A stretch of DNA of 64,000 bases, taken from contig NZ_JACJJK010000002.1 in assembly GCF_016899935.1 (NCBI RefSeq), forward strand, positions 209,635 through 273,634, read 5' to 3'. Position 1 is the first letter of the stretch. Each line of letters begins with the position of its first letter. Below the pieces are notes generated by a model. That model saw only the letters and a program-made list of their open reading frames with translations, did not search any database and had not been told where the DNA came from. Shown piece by piece: positions 16,181 through 23,985 of this stretch. The DNA is from Olsenella uli (lineage in GTDB: Bacteria > Actinomycetota > Coriobacteriia > Coriobacteriales > Atopobiaceae). A program made the position numbers and the translations under genes.

Positions 16181-18049
16181 GTGCCCACGCCGCTCGACAT
16201 ACTGCGCCAGACCTTTGGCTACCAGGAGTTCCGCCCGCACCAGGCAGAGATCGTGGACGCCGCGCTCGCCGGGCGCGACGTGCTGGCCGTCATGCCCACC
16301 TCGGCGGGCAAGTCGATCTGCTACCAGGTGCCGGCGCTTGCGCTCGACGGCCTCACGATCGTGGTCTCCCCGCTCATCTCGCTCATGGCCGACCAGGTGG
16401 GGGCACTGCGCCAGATGGGCGTGGCCGCGAGCTACCTCAACTCCACGCTCTCGGCCGGCGAGCGGGCGAGCGTGCTCCACGGCGTCGCCTCCGGCGCGCT
16501 GCGCCTGCTCTACGTGGCGCCCGAGCGCCTCGACGACCCGGCCTTCGTGGAGACGGTGACCGCGCGCGGCGTGAGCCTGCTCGCCGTGGACGAGGCACAC
16601 TGCATCTCGCAGTGGGGCAACGACTTCAGACCCAGCTACCAGCGAATCGTTGACTTCCTGGAGGCCCTTCCCGCGCGGCCGCCGGTGATGGCGCTCACGG
16701 CCACCGCCACCCGTGCCGTGCGCAGGGACATCCGCGAGGCGCTGGCGCTGCGGGACCCGCTCGAGGTCCTGGCCAGCTTTGACCGCCCCAACCTCTTCTT
16801 TGCCGTGGAGCGCCCGCGCGGGCGTGCCGAGAAGGACCGTGCGCTCGTGGCCTTCTGCCGTGAGCGCGCCGAGCGCTCCGGCATCGTCTACTGCTCGAGC
16901 CGGCGCGCGGTGGAGGAGGTCTGCGAGGCGCTGCGCGACGAGGGGCTGGCCGCCACGCGCTACCACGCGGGCCTGCCCGCAGCCGAGCGCGAGCGCAACC
17001 AGGACGAATTTCTCTACGACCGCGCCCGCGTGATGGTGGCGACCAACGCCTTTGGCATGGGGATCGACAAATCCAACGTGAGCTACGTGGTCCACTACAA
17101 CCTGCCGCTCAGCCTGGAGAACTACTACCAGGAGGCGGGGCGCGCCGGCCGCGACGGCACGCGCGCCGAGTGCCTGCTGCTCTACTCCCCCGGCGACGTG
17201 CACACGGCCGAGTTCCTGCTCTCCCGGAGCGAGCCGCGCGAGGACCTCACGGAGGAGGAGCGCGCGACCCTGGCCGAGCGCGACGCCGAGCGGCTGCGCC
17301 AGATGGTCTTCTACGCCACCACCACCGAGTGCCTGCGCGCCCACATCCTGCGCTACTTTGGCGAGGAGGCGCCCGCGTACTGCGGTGCCTGCGGCAACTG
17401 CCTCGCGGACTTTGAGGAGACGGACGCAACCGAGGACGCGCTCAAGGTGGTGAGCTGCGTGGCACGGATCGCCCAGCGCGGGCGGAGCGCCGGGGCCAGC
17501 ATGGTCGTGGACGTGCTGCGCGGATCGCGCGGCGAGAAGGTGCGGCAGCGCGGCTTTGACACGCTCTCCACCTACGGCATCATGGCGGACGCGAGCGCCG
17601 CGCACGTGCGGGCTGTCCTGGACGAGCTGGTCTTTCGCGGCGTGCTCGCGCGCACGGGCGGGGACTACCCGGTGATCGCGCTCACGGCGACCTCTGGCGC
17701 GTTCCTGCGGCGCGAGGCTCCTTGGGACGGCCCGTTCGTGCTCAAGGTCGCCCGGGGCAAGCCCAAGGCCCCGCGCGTGCCGGCGGCGCCGGCAAAGTCG
17801 CGCTCGGCGACCGACGTCAGCGAGCTGGACGCCGCCGGGCAGGAGCTCTACGCGCGCCTCGCGGCCCTGCGTGGCGAGCTCGCGCGCGAGCAGGGCGTGC
17901 CGGCATACTTCATCTTCTCCAACGCCACGCTGGTGGACATGTGCGCCAAGCGGCCGAGGACCGTCGATGAGCTGCTCGGCGTCTCCGGCGTGGGCGCCAA
18001 GAAGGCCGAGCGCTACGCCGACGCGTTTCTCGCCGAGATCGCCCGGTGA
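16181..18049 (+). CDS. recQ: ATP-dependent DNA helicase RecQ
   Basis: The helicase core has FGYQEFRPHQAEIV (motif 0), Walker A MPTSAGKS, motif II DEAHCISQWGNDFRP and motif VI QEAGRAGRDG. The RecQ zinc-binding cysteines (ECLRAHILRYFG through CGACGNC) and a winged helix follow. The C-terminus is an HRDC domain (AYFIFSNATLVDMCAKRPRT). RecQ unwinds forks and recombination intermediates 3' to 5'. I chose the GTG at 16181 because GAGGGGG lies five bases upstream; a GTG at 16127 would add 18 residues. It is divergent from sigI. Confidence 0.94.
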   Translation: MPTPLDILRQTFGYQEFRPHQAEIVDAALAGRDVLAVMPTSAGKSICYQVPALALDGLTIVVSPLISLMADQVGALRQMGVAASYLNSTLSAGERASVLHGVASGALRLLYVAPERLDDPAFVETVTARGVSLLAVDEAHCISQWGNDFRPSYQRIVDFLEALPARPPVMALTATATRAVRRDIREALALRDPLEVLASFDRPNLFFAVERPRGRAEKDRALVAFCRERAERSGIVYCSSRRAVEEVCEALRDEGLAATRYHAGLPAAERERNQDEFLYDRARVMVATNAFGMGIDKSNVSYVVHYNLPLSLENYYQEAGRAGRDGTRAECLLLYSPGDVHTAEFLLSRSEPREDLTEEERATLAERDAERLRQMVFYATTTECLRAHILRYFGEEAPAYCGACGNCLADFEETDATEDALKVVSCVARIAQRGRSAGASMVVDVLRGSRGEKVRQRGFDTLSTYGIMADASAAHVRAVLDELVFRGVLARTGGDYPVIALTATSGAFLRREAPWDGPFVLKVARGKPKAPRVPAAPAKSRSATDVSELDAAGQELYARLAALRGELAREQGVPAYFIFSNATLVDMCAKRPRTVDELLGVSGVGAKKAERYADAFLAEIAR

Positions 18050-18077
18050 GCCAAAGGGACGGGTTCATTTGTCTCAC
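18046..18077. repeat. GGGAC-core inverted repeat covering two stop codons (copy 4)
   Basis: GTGAGCCAAA (18046-18055) pairs with TTTGTCTCAC (18068-18077), with one mismatch, around GGGACGGGTTCA. The TGA of recQ (18047-18049) lies in the left arm, and the TGA of the convergent thpR gene (18074-18076 on the minus strand) lies in the right arm. Confidence 0.75.
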
Positions 18078-18598
18078 AGCGCCACGGTGTAGAGCGGCTT
18101 GTAGCGCGCTCCGTCGGGCCCGAGGATGCTGCGGAAGAGCGTGACGCGCCGGGCCTCGTCCGGCAGCGGGAAGGCGAGCTCGCCCAGGGCGCCGCGCGGC
18201 ACGCGGGCCCGCCGCGCGAGCGTCACGTGCGGCAGGAAGTCCTTCTCGTCAGAGGCGAGGCCGCGCGCGGCGAGCTCCCCGCGCAGACGTCCCGCCAGGG
18301 CCGCGAGCTCGTCGGTCTTCTCGACCCCCAGCCAGAGCGTGGCATCGCGACCCCGGCCAAACGTGCCCAGCCCCGTGGCGCGCAGCCCGACCGGGCCCGC
18401 GCCGGCGCACGCCGCGTCCAGCGCGTCCATCGCGCCACGGACGCCCGTCTCGTCCAGTTCACCGAGAAATGCCAGCGTGAGATGGTGGCTCCCCTCGGCC
18501 ACAAAGCGCCCCGGGCACGCGGCCGCCAGCCGTCGTGACAGCGCGGCAACCTCGTCCGCGAACGCCTCCGGCAGCTCCAGCGCGACGAACGCCCGCAT
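18074..18598 (-). CDS. thpR: RNA 2',3'-cyclic phosphodiesterase (ThpR/LigT)
   Basis: This 174-residue member of the 2H phosphoesterase family has both catalytic HxTx motifs visible, HLTLAF (about residue 38) and HVTLAR (about residue 125). The protein begins MRAFVALELPEAF, as usual for LigT/ThpR. These enzymes open 2',3'-cyclic phosphates to 2'-phosphates in RNA. The ATG at 18598 has GGAGGGGTC upstream. The much longer frame in the same phase runs antisense to the polymerase gene and is not real. Confidence 0.9.
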   Translation of the reverse strand: MRAFVALELPEAFADEVAALSRRLAAACPGRFVAEGSHHLTLAFLGELDETGVRGAMDALDAACAGAGPVGLRATGLGTFGRGRDATLWLGVEKTDELAALAGRLRGELAARGLASDEKDFLPHVTLARRARVPRGALGELAFPLPDEARRVTLFRSILGPDGARYKPLYTVAL

Positions 18599-18619
18599 GA
18601 CCCCTCCTCCCTGTTTGAC

Positions 18620-18673
18620 CGAACATCTGTCCGGCCCCTCGGCTATCATGGTCCCATCACAGAACAGACGTTT
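18620..18673. promoter_or_regulatory. Two LexA-like (SOS) boxes before the Y-family polymerase gene
   Basis: CGAACATCTGTCCG (18620-18633) matches the CGAAC-4-GTTCG consensus of Gram-positive LexA with one change. GAACAGACGTTT (18662-18673) matches GAAC-4-GTTC with one change. A -10-like TATCAT (18644-18649) lies between them. This arrangement would let LexA repress polY and yolD, and perhaps the divergent thpR. Confidence 0.7.
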
Positions 18674-18685
18674 GTGAGGGGCATC

Positions 18686-20014
18686 GTGGATCGCGCGTAT
18701 CTCTGCATAGACCTCAAGTGCTTCTACGCCTCGGTGGAGTGCGTGGACCGGGGAGAGGACCCGTTCGAGCATCGGCTCGTCGTGGCGGACCCGGACCGTG
18801 GCCGCACGACCATCTGCCTCGCCATCTCGCCGGCCATGAAGGCGCTCGGGGTGCGCAACCGCTGCCGCGTGTTCGAAATCCCGGAGGGCATCACGTACGA
18901 GATGGCCCGGCCGCGCATGCGGCGCTACATGGAGGTCTCCGCGGACATCTACAGTCTCTACCTGCGGTACTTCTCGCCCGAGGACATCCACGTCTACTCC
19001 GTGGACGAGGTCTTCATAGACGTGGCGCCCTACCTCGCGCTCTACGGGGCCACGCCGCGCGAGCTGGCGGAGCGCCTCGTTGCGATGGTGCGGCGCGAGA
19101 CGGGCATCTGCGCCACGGCGGGCGTCGGCACCAACCTGTTCCTCGCCAAGGTCGCGCTGGACGTCACGGCCAAGCACGCGGCGAACAACATCGGCGAGCT
19201 GGACGAGGAGCGCTACAAGTGCCTGATCTGGCCACATCGTCCGATCACGGACATCTGGGGCATTGGCCCGGGCATCGCGCGGCGGCTCGCGGCGATGGGC
19301 GCGCACGACATGGGCGGCGTGGCGCTGCTGCCCGAGCGGGCCCTCTACGACGAGTTCGGCGTCAACGCGGAGCTGCTCATCGACCACGCGTGGGGCATCG
19401 AGCCCTGCACGATGGCCCAGATCCACGCCTACCGGCCGCGCGCGCACTCCGTGGGCTCGGGCCAGGTCCTCATGCGCGACTACACCTTCGAGGAGACGCG
19501 CGTGGTCCTGCGCGAGATGGTGGACGCCCTCGTGCTCGACCTCGTGGACAAGGGCCTGGTCTGCGGGCACATCTCGCTCTTCGTGGGCTACGCGCGCGAG
19601 CGGGGCGCGGCGGGCGATAAGGACGCGCCTGCGGAGACCTTCACGGGCGAGCACGGGACGCGCGTGGTGGGCCGGCGCGGCGAGGGCGCCAACGCGTCGC
19701 GCAAGCTCGCCGAGGCCACCTCGTCGCGCGAGGCGCTGATCGAGGCCTTTCTCGTCCTCCACGCCCAGATCGCGGACAAGAACCGCCCGGCGCGGCGCGT
19801 GAACATCGCGATGGGGGCGCTCGTGCCGGAGGAGTACGCGGAGCTCACGCTCTTCTCGGACCCTGCGGCGGACACGGCCGAGAAGAGCCTCGCGCGCGCC
19901 ACACTGGCCGTGAAGCGTCGCTTTGGCAAGAACGCGCTGCTGCGCGGAACCAGCTACCGGCCCGCCGCGACCGGGCGGGAGCGCAACCAGCAGGTGGGAG
20001 GCCACCATGAGTAG
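18686..20014 (+). CDS. Y-family DNA polymerase (UmuC/DinB-like)
   Basis: The catalytic core motifs are ID(L)KCFYASVE, with Asp and the steric-gate region, and YSVDEVFID with the Asp-Glu pair. A thumb with helix-hairpin-helix (WGIGPGIARRLAAMG) and a little-finger domain follow. Near the C-terminus ELTLF resembles a beta-clamp-binding peptide. Such polymerases do error-prone translesion synthesis during SOS. The GTG at 18686 has GAGGGG upstream; a GTG at 18674 is the alternative and would overlap the second LexA-like site. It overlaps the YolD gene by eight bases. Confidence 0.9.
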   Translation: MDRAYLCIDLKCFYASVECVDRGEDPFEHRLVVADPDRGRTTICLAISPAMKALGVRNRCRVFEIPEGITYEMARPRMRRYMEVSADIYSLYLRYFSPEDIHVYSVDEVFIDVAPYLALYGATPRELAERLVAMVRRETGICATAGVGTNLFLAKVALDVTAKHAANNIGELDEERYKCLIWPHRPITDIWGIGPGIARRLAAMGAHDMGGVALLPERALYDEFGVNAELLIDHAWGIEPCTMAQIHAYRPRAHSVGSGQVLMRDYTFEETRVVLREMVDALVLDLVDKGLVCGHISLFVGYARERGAAGDKDAPAETFTGEHGTRVVGRRGEGANASRKLAEATSSREALIEAFLVLHAQIADKNRPARRVNIAMGALVPEEYAELTLFSDPAADTAEKSLARATLAVKRRFGKNALLRGTSYRPAATGRERNQQVGGHHE

Positions 20015-20372
20015 GGAGCCCGAGCCGCGCCGCCACGCCGACCGCGCGGCGCAGTTCATGCCGTTCGCGGCGCTGAGCGGCTATTACGACCTCGTCCGTG
20101 AGTGCGAGCGGGTAAGCGAGCCGCGCCGCGAGCCCTCCGAGGAGGAGGCGGGGCGCATCTCGTCCGAGCTCGCCGCCGTGCGCAAGGGCCGGCTCGTCCG
20201 CGTGACCCACTACGAGCGCGACGCCTATGTCACGACCGAGGGCATCGTGACCCGCGTCGACCCTGCGGCCCGCGAGCTCACGGTCGTGCGCACGCGCATC
20301 CGCTTCGACGACGTCTGGAGCGTGCGCCCGGGCGGGCCGCCCCAGCCAACCTTTGAAACCGGCCGGCCCTAG
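20007..20372 (+). CDS. YolD-like protein, accessory to the Y-family polymerase
   Basis: This 121-residue protein has the YolD signature DRAAQFMPFAALSGYYDL, followed by a C-terminal beta-rich region. YolD-like genes are regularly coupled to UmuC-like polymerases in Gram-positive bacteria and are proposed to replace UmuD-type factors. GTGGGAGG precedes the ATG at 20007, inside the end of the polymerase gene. Its TAG stop shares the tetranucleotide CTAG with the stop of the convergent aminotransferase gene. Confidence 0.85.
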   Translation: MSREPEPRRHADRAAQFMPFAALSGYYDLVRECERVSEPRREPSEEEAGRISSELAAVRKGRLVRVTHYERDAYVTTEGIVTRVDPAARELTVVRTRIRFDDVWSVRPGGPPQPTFETGRP

Positions 20373-21883
20373 CCCTGACGGTAGTGGGCAAAGAAGTCGG
20401 CGAGGTCGGTCATGGCCTCGCGCAGGACGCCCATGCGCGGCAGGTAGACGATGCGGAAGTGGTCCGGCTCCGGCCAGTTGAAGCCGCCGCCGCGCGTGAT
20501 GAGGATGTGCTTCTCGTGCAGCAGGTCAAGCGCGAACTGCTCGTCATCGGTGATGTTGAACTTCTTCACGTCAATCTTGGGGAAGATGTAGAACGCGGCC
20601 TTGGGCTTCACGGCCGAGATGCCGTCGATGTCGTTCAGCGCCTCGTAGACGAAGTTGCGCTGCTCGTAAATGCGCCCGCCCGGCTCCACGTAGCGCTCCA
20701 CGCTCTGGTAGCCGCCGAGCGCCGTCTGCACGATGGACTGCGCGGGCACGTTGGAGCACAGGCGCATGTTGGAGAGCATGTTGATGCCGTAGATGAAGTC
20801 GCGCATGCAGCGCTTGTTGCCCGAGAGGACCATCCAGCCGATGCGATAGCCCGCCACCATGTGGGACTTGGAGAGGCCGGAGAACGTGACGCACGGCAGG
20901 TCGGGCGCCAGCGAGGCGATGGAGACGTGCTCGTAGCCGTCCATGCACAGGCGGTCGTAGATCTCGTCCGAGAAGATCATCAGCTGGTGGCGGCGCGCGA
21001 TCTCGACAATCTGCTCGAGCACCTCGCGCGGATAGACGGCACCCGTGGGGTTGTTGGGGTTGATGATGACGATCGCCTTGGTGTTGCTCGTGACCTTGGC
21101 CTCCATGTCGGCGAGGTCGGGCGTCCACTCGGCCTGCTCGTCGCAGAGGTAGTGGACGGGCGTGCCGCCGGCGAGCGTGGCGCACGCGGTCCAGAGCGGG
21201 TAGTCCGGGCTCGGGATGAGGATCTCGTCACCGGTGTTGAGCAGGACGTTCATGCAGAGCTGGATGAGCTCGGAGACGCCGTTGCCGGTGTAGATGCCGT
21301 CCATGCTCACGTTGGGCAGGTGCTTGAGCTGCGCGTACTGCATGATGGCCTTGCGGGCGGAGAAGAGGCCGCGGCTGTCCGAGTAGCCCTCGCAGTCGGG
21401 CAGCTGCTGGCGCATGTCGTAGACGACCTCGTCCGGCGTGCGGAAGCCGAACGGCGCGGGGTTGCCGATGTTGAGCTTGAGGATGCGGACGCCCTCGTCC
21501 TCCATGCGGGCCGCCTCGTCGGCGACGGGGCCGCGAACGTCGTAGAGAACGTTGTCGAGCTTGGTGGACTTCTTGAACTCGCGCATGGTGGTGCTCCTTT
21601 GGTGGGCTGCGGGCGGTGCGGGCTGGGTCGCGGTCTCAGGCCGCGCGGCGGCTCGCGTCGCCGGCACGCCCGTGGCAAGCCAGGAAGCGTCCACGTCGAG
21701 AAGGGCGGCGAGCAGGCGCACGACGTTCGCGCGCGGGACGACCTTGCCGCTCACGTACTGGCTGACCTGGCTCTTTCCGAGCTTCTCGCCCTGTGCGGCG
21801 GCGGCGTGGACGAGGTCGGCCTGCCTGAGGCCCCGCTCGGCCATCGCCTGCCCGAGCCGCTCCGCGAACCCCTCGCGCGTCAT
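20369..21883 (-). CDS. XRE-type HTH fused to an AlaA-like aminotransferase
   Basis: This 504-residue protein has two parts. Residues 1-75 are a Cro/C1-type HTH (AERLGQAMAERGLRQADL, LGKSQVSQYVSGKVVPRANVVRLLAALL). A Pro/Ala linker leads to a complete class I aminotransferase starting MREFKKSTKLDNVLYDVRGP, with NPNNPTGAVY, SDEIYDR and the PLP-binding Lys in FSGLSKSHMVAGYRIGW. AlaA makes alanine from pyruvate and glutamate. A strong RBS (AAAGGAG) lies eight bases before the internal ATG at 21585, so a free enzyme may also be made. The main start at 21883 has GGGAGG upstream. Operator-like repeats lie directly upstream. Confidence 0.88.
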   Translation of the reverse strand: MTREGFAERLGQAMAERGLRQADLVHAAAAQGEKLGKSQVSQYVSGKVVPRANVVRLLAALLDVDASWLATGVPATRAAARPETATQPAPPAAHQRSTTMREFKKSTKLDNVLYDVRGPVADEAARMEDEGVRILKLNIGNPAPFGFRTPDEVVYDMRQQLPDCEGYSDSRGLFSARKAIMQYAQLKHLPNVSMDGIYTGNGVSELIQLCMNVLLNTGDEILIPSPDYPLWTACATLAGGTPVHYLCDEQAEWTPDLADMEAKVTSNTKAIVIINPNNPTGAVYPREVLEQIVEIARRHQLMIFSDEIYDRLCMDGYEHVSIASLAPDLPCVTFSGLSKSHMVAGYRIGWMVLSGNKRCMRDFIYGINMLSNMRLCSNVPAQSIVQTALGGYQSVERYVEPGGRIYEQRNFVYEALNDIDGISAVKPKAAFYIFPKIDVKKFNITDDEQFALDLLHEKHILITRGGGFNWPEPDHFRIVYLPRMGVLREAMTDLADFFAHYRQG

Positions 21884-21896
21884 CGCACCTCCCAAG

Positions 21897-21976
21897 GTTC
21901 AATTCTCGTTAAATTGAACTCTGTTCTCAGAAGTTCAACTTTGGTCACTCTATCACAAAACAGAATTGAACTCTGT
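21897..21976. promoter_or_regulatory. Cluster of TTGAA(C) inverted repeats: probable operators of the XRE-aminotransferase
   Basis: Four half-sites lie within 80 bases: TTCAATT (21898-21904), AATTGAACT (21912-21920), GTTCAACTT (21933-21941) and AATTGAACTCTG (21964-21975). They form overlapping inverted repeats such as TTCAATT-7-AATTGAA and TTGAACTCTG-5-AGAAGTTCAA. Their position just upstream of the HTH-containing gene suggests autoregulation. Confidence 0.65.
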
Positions 21977-22021
21977 CACCGAGTCGGGACGCTTCGCGCT
22001 TCTCGGCTTCTTCACACCAAA

Positions 22022-22060
22022 GGCGGCGGGTGCCGTCCTCTCGAACGATCGCCCGCCGCC
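22022..22060 (-). terminator. GC-rich hairpin after the zinc-ribbon protein gene
   Basis: GGCGGCGGG (22022-22030) pairs with CCCGCCGCC (22052-22060) 26-64 bases past the stop of the minus-strand gene. It is a plausible terminator without a long T-run. Confidence 0.45.
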
Positions 22061-22085
22061 GGAACCGTGCGTGTTGCGCCGCTGG

Positions 22086-23144
22086 CTACGCGCTGTACCC
22101 TATCGTGACCGTGGTGTCACCCGAGCTCCAGCGGGTGATGTCAAGGGTGCCGTCCTCAAAGTAGACCGTGATGCAGTCGTACGACGCGTCGCCGTGGATG
22201 TTGATGGAGACGTCGTCGCCGATTCCCAGGGCATCGGTGGCCTCGTCGGCCAGGTCGGACGAGGTGACGCTCAGCATGCTGACGTCACCCGAGAAGCCCA
22301 GGGAGTCGCGCAGCGCAACGACCGTCGAGACGAACTCCTCGGGGTCGAGATCGGCGTCGAAGCTGATGTTCGCCGAGTACAGCGTGGTGTCCTCGGGAAG
22401 CTCAGCGGGGTTGACGTCAAAGTCGTAGGCGGAGTCGTCCTCGTCCCACGGGAAGTCGAACTCCTCGGCGTCAAGGTTGAGCGTGACGGACACCTCGCCG
22501 CCCGCGTCCGCAACGGGGAACGGGCCACCCACCGTGCCCTTGTAGTCCAGATACAGCGAGTCGGAGCTGCCGTCGTAATGATAGGCGGAGGTGCCGTCGA
22601 GCGAGAGGCCGGCCGCCTCGAGGGCGTCGTCGATCTCCGCCGGCGTGCCGCTGTAGGTCGCCCGGTCGAACGCGGTGCCGCTGACGTCGACGACCTCGGC
22701 GGAGTCGCCCGCGCCGCCGACGCCGTCACCGAAGCCCTCGATCTCTCCGTCCTCGCCGTCACCGGCGGGCTCCTCCGCCGCAGGCTGCTCCGCCGCAGGC
22801 TGCTCCGCCGCAGCGCCGCCGAGCGAGAGCGTGCCCGTCATGAAGAGCGCCGCGACGACAACCAGGGCAACGACCACGACGGCGCCGACCACGATCGCCA
22901 CGATGGCGCCGGTGCCCAGACCCTTCTTGGGCGCGCCGCCCTCCTGGACCGGACCCTGCTCGGAGTAGTCGGGCCAGTTCTGGGGCGGCGTCTCGAAAGC
23001 CGGCTCCTCGGGAGCGGGAGCGGGCGCCTCAACGGGCGGCTCGGGCTGCGGGGCAGCGGTCTGGGCGCCGCCCAGCGGCGCGCCGCACACGGTACAGAAC
23101 TTGGCACCATCTTCGTTTTGGGCGCCGCACTTCATGCAGAACAT
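22086..23144 (-). CDS. Membrane protein with N-terminal zinc ribbon, function unknown
   Basis: This 352-residue protein begins with a four-cysteine zinc ribbon (CMKCG and CTVCG) in the cytoplasm. A Pro/Glu-rich linker, one transmembrane helix (about residues 77-98) and an acidic extracytoplasmic region follow, including a repeated AAEQP segment. The outer domain has no motif that I recognise. The zinc-ribbon plus single-helix architecture is common in gut Actinobacteria and Firmicutes, where the cargo domain varies. The ATG at 23144 follows GAAGGAGGGGCG. It is divergent from nth. Confidence 0.7.
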   Translation of the reverse strand: MFCMKCGAQNEDGAKFCTVCGAPLGGAQTAAPQPEPPVEAPAPAPEEPAFETPPQNWPDYSEQGPVQEGGAPKKGLGTGAIVAIVVGAVVVVALVVVAALFMTGTLSLGGAAAEQPAAEQPAAEEPAGDGEDGEIEGFGDGVGGAGDSAEVVDVSGTAFDRATYSGTPAEIDDALEAAGLSLDGTSAYHYDGSSDSLYLDYKGTVGGPFPVADAGGEVSVTLNLDAEEFDFPWDEDDSAYDFDVNPAELPEDTTLYSANISFDADLDPEEFVSTVVALRDSLGFSGDVSMLSVTSSDLADEATDALGIGDDVSINIHGDASYDCITVYFEDGTLDITRWSSGDTTVTIGYSA

Positions 23145-23294
23145 CGCCCCTCCTTCCGTCGTTCTTCTCGCCGCGACCTGCGCGGCAGCAGCAAAACAGT
23201 ACCACACGCCCCGAGCTCGCTGTGAGGGGGCGACGCTTTTCTCCCCCGACCGGTCGGCCTATCATCGACGAGAGGACGCGAGCAGGGAGGACAC

Positions 23295-23957
23295 ATGCCC
23301 CGAGAGACCAAGCAGGCAAAGGTCGAGCGTGCGGTCGAAGTGTGCCGCCGCCTGGACGAGAAGTACGGTCCGGTCGAGTGCTTTCTCGACCACGCGAACC
23401 CGTTTAGGCTGACCATTTCCGTGCTGCTCTCCGCGCAGACCACGGACGCGCAGGTCAACAAGGTTACGCCCGCGCTCTTCGAGCGCTTTCCCACACCGGA
23501 GGCCATGGCCGCCGCCTCGCCCGAGGAGGTCGCCGAGTACATCCACAGCCTGGGGTTCTACAAGTCCAAGGCACGGCACTGCGTGGAGTGCGCGCAAATG
23601 ATCGTGAGCGAGTTCGGCGGAGAGGTCCCGCACACGATGGAGGAGCTGACGCGCCTTCCCGGCGTGGGGCGCAAGACGGCCAACATCGTGATGAACGTGG
23701 GGTTTGGCATCGTGGAGGGCATCGCGGTGGACACGCACGTCAACCGCATCGCGCACCGGCTGGCGCTCTCGCCCAAGACGCACGAGAAGGAGCCGCTCAA
23801 GACCGAGCAGGACCTGCTACGCCTGCTGCCGCGCGAGCTCTGGGGGCCGGTGAACCACCAGTGGATCAAGCACGGGCGCGACACCTGCACGGCGCGCGGC
23901 CCCAAGTGCGACGGCTGCGTCCTCGAGGACATCTGCCCGAGCGCCCATCGCTGCTGA
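23295..23957 (+). CDS. nth: Endonuclease III (Nth)
   Basis: This 220-residue protein has the helix-hairpin-helix LPGVGRKTAN with the catalytic Lys, and the catalytic Asp in VDTHVNR. A C-terminal [4Fe-4S] ligand set is spaced C-6-C-2-C-5-C (CTARGPKCDGCVLEDIC). Nth removes oxidised pyrimidines and nicks abasic sites in base-excision repair. The start ATG has GGGAGGACAC upstream. It is convergent with the UvrA-like gene, with a GACGAAGGGGGCGTGAACCCG segment between them. Confidence 0.95.
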   Translation: MPRETKQAKVERAVEVCRRLDEKYGPVECFLDHANPFRLTISVLLSAQTTDAQVNKVTPALFERFPTPEAMAAASPEEVAEYIHSLGFYKSKARHCVECAQMIVSEFGGEVPHTMEELTRLPGVGRKTANIVMNVGFGIVEGIAVDTHVNRIAHRLALSPKTHEKEPLKTEQDLLRLLPRELWGPVNHQWIKHGRDTCTARGPKCDGCVLEDICPSAHRC

Positions 23958-23985
23958 GACGAAGGGGGCGTGAACCCGTCCCGTT

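Noticed and set aside
18599..20059. N-terminal extension of the thpR frame to 20059 on the minus strand
   Set aside because: It is antisense to the Y-family polymerase; the LigT homology starts exactly at the ATG at 18598, which has its own RBS.
20384..22108. 574-codon plus-strand frame opposite the XRE-aminotransferase
   Set aside because: It is antisense to a clearly functional enzyme, and its composition matches other shadow frames.
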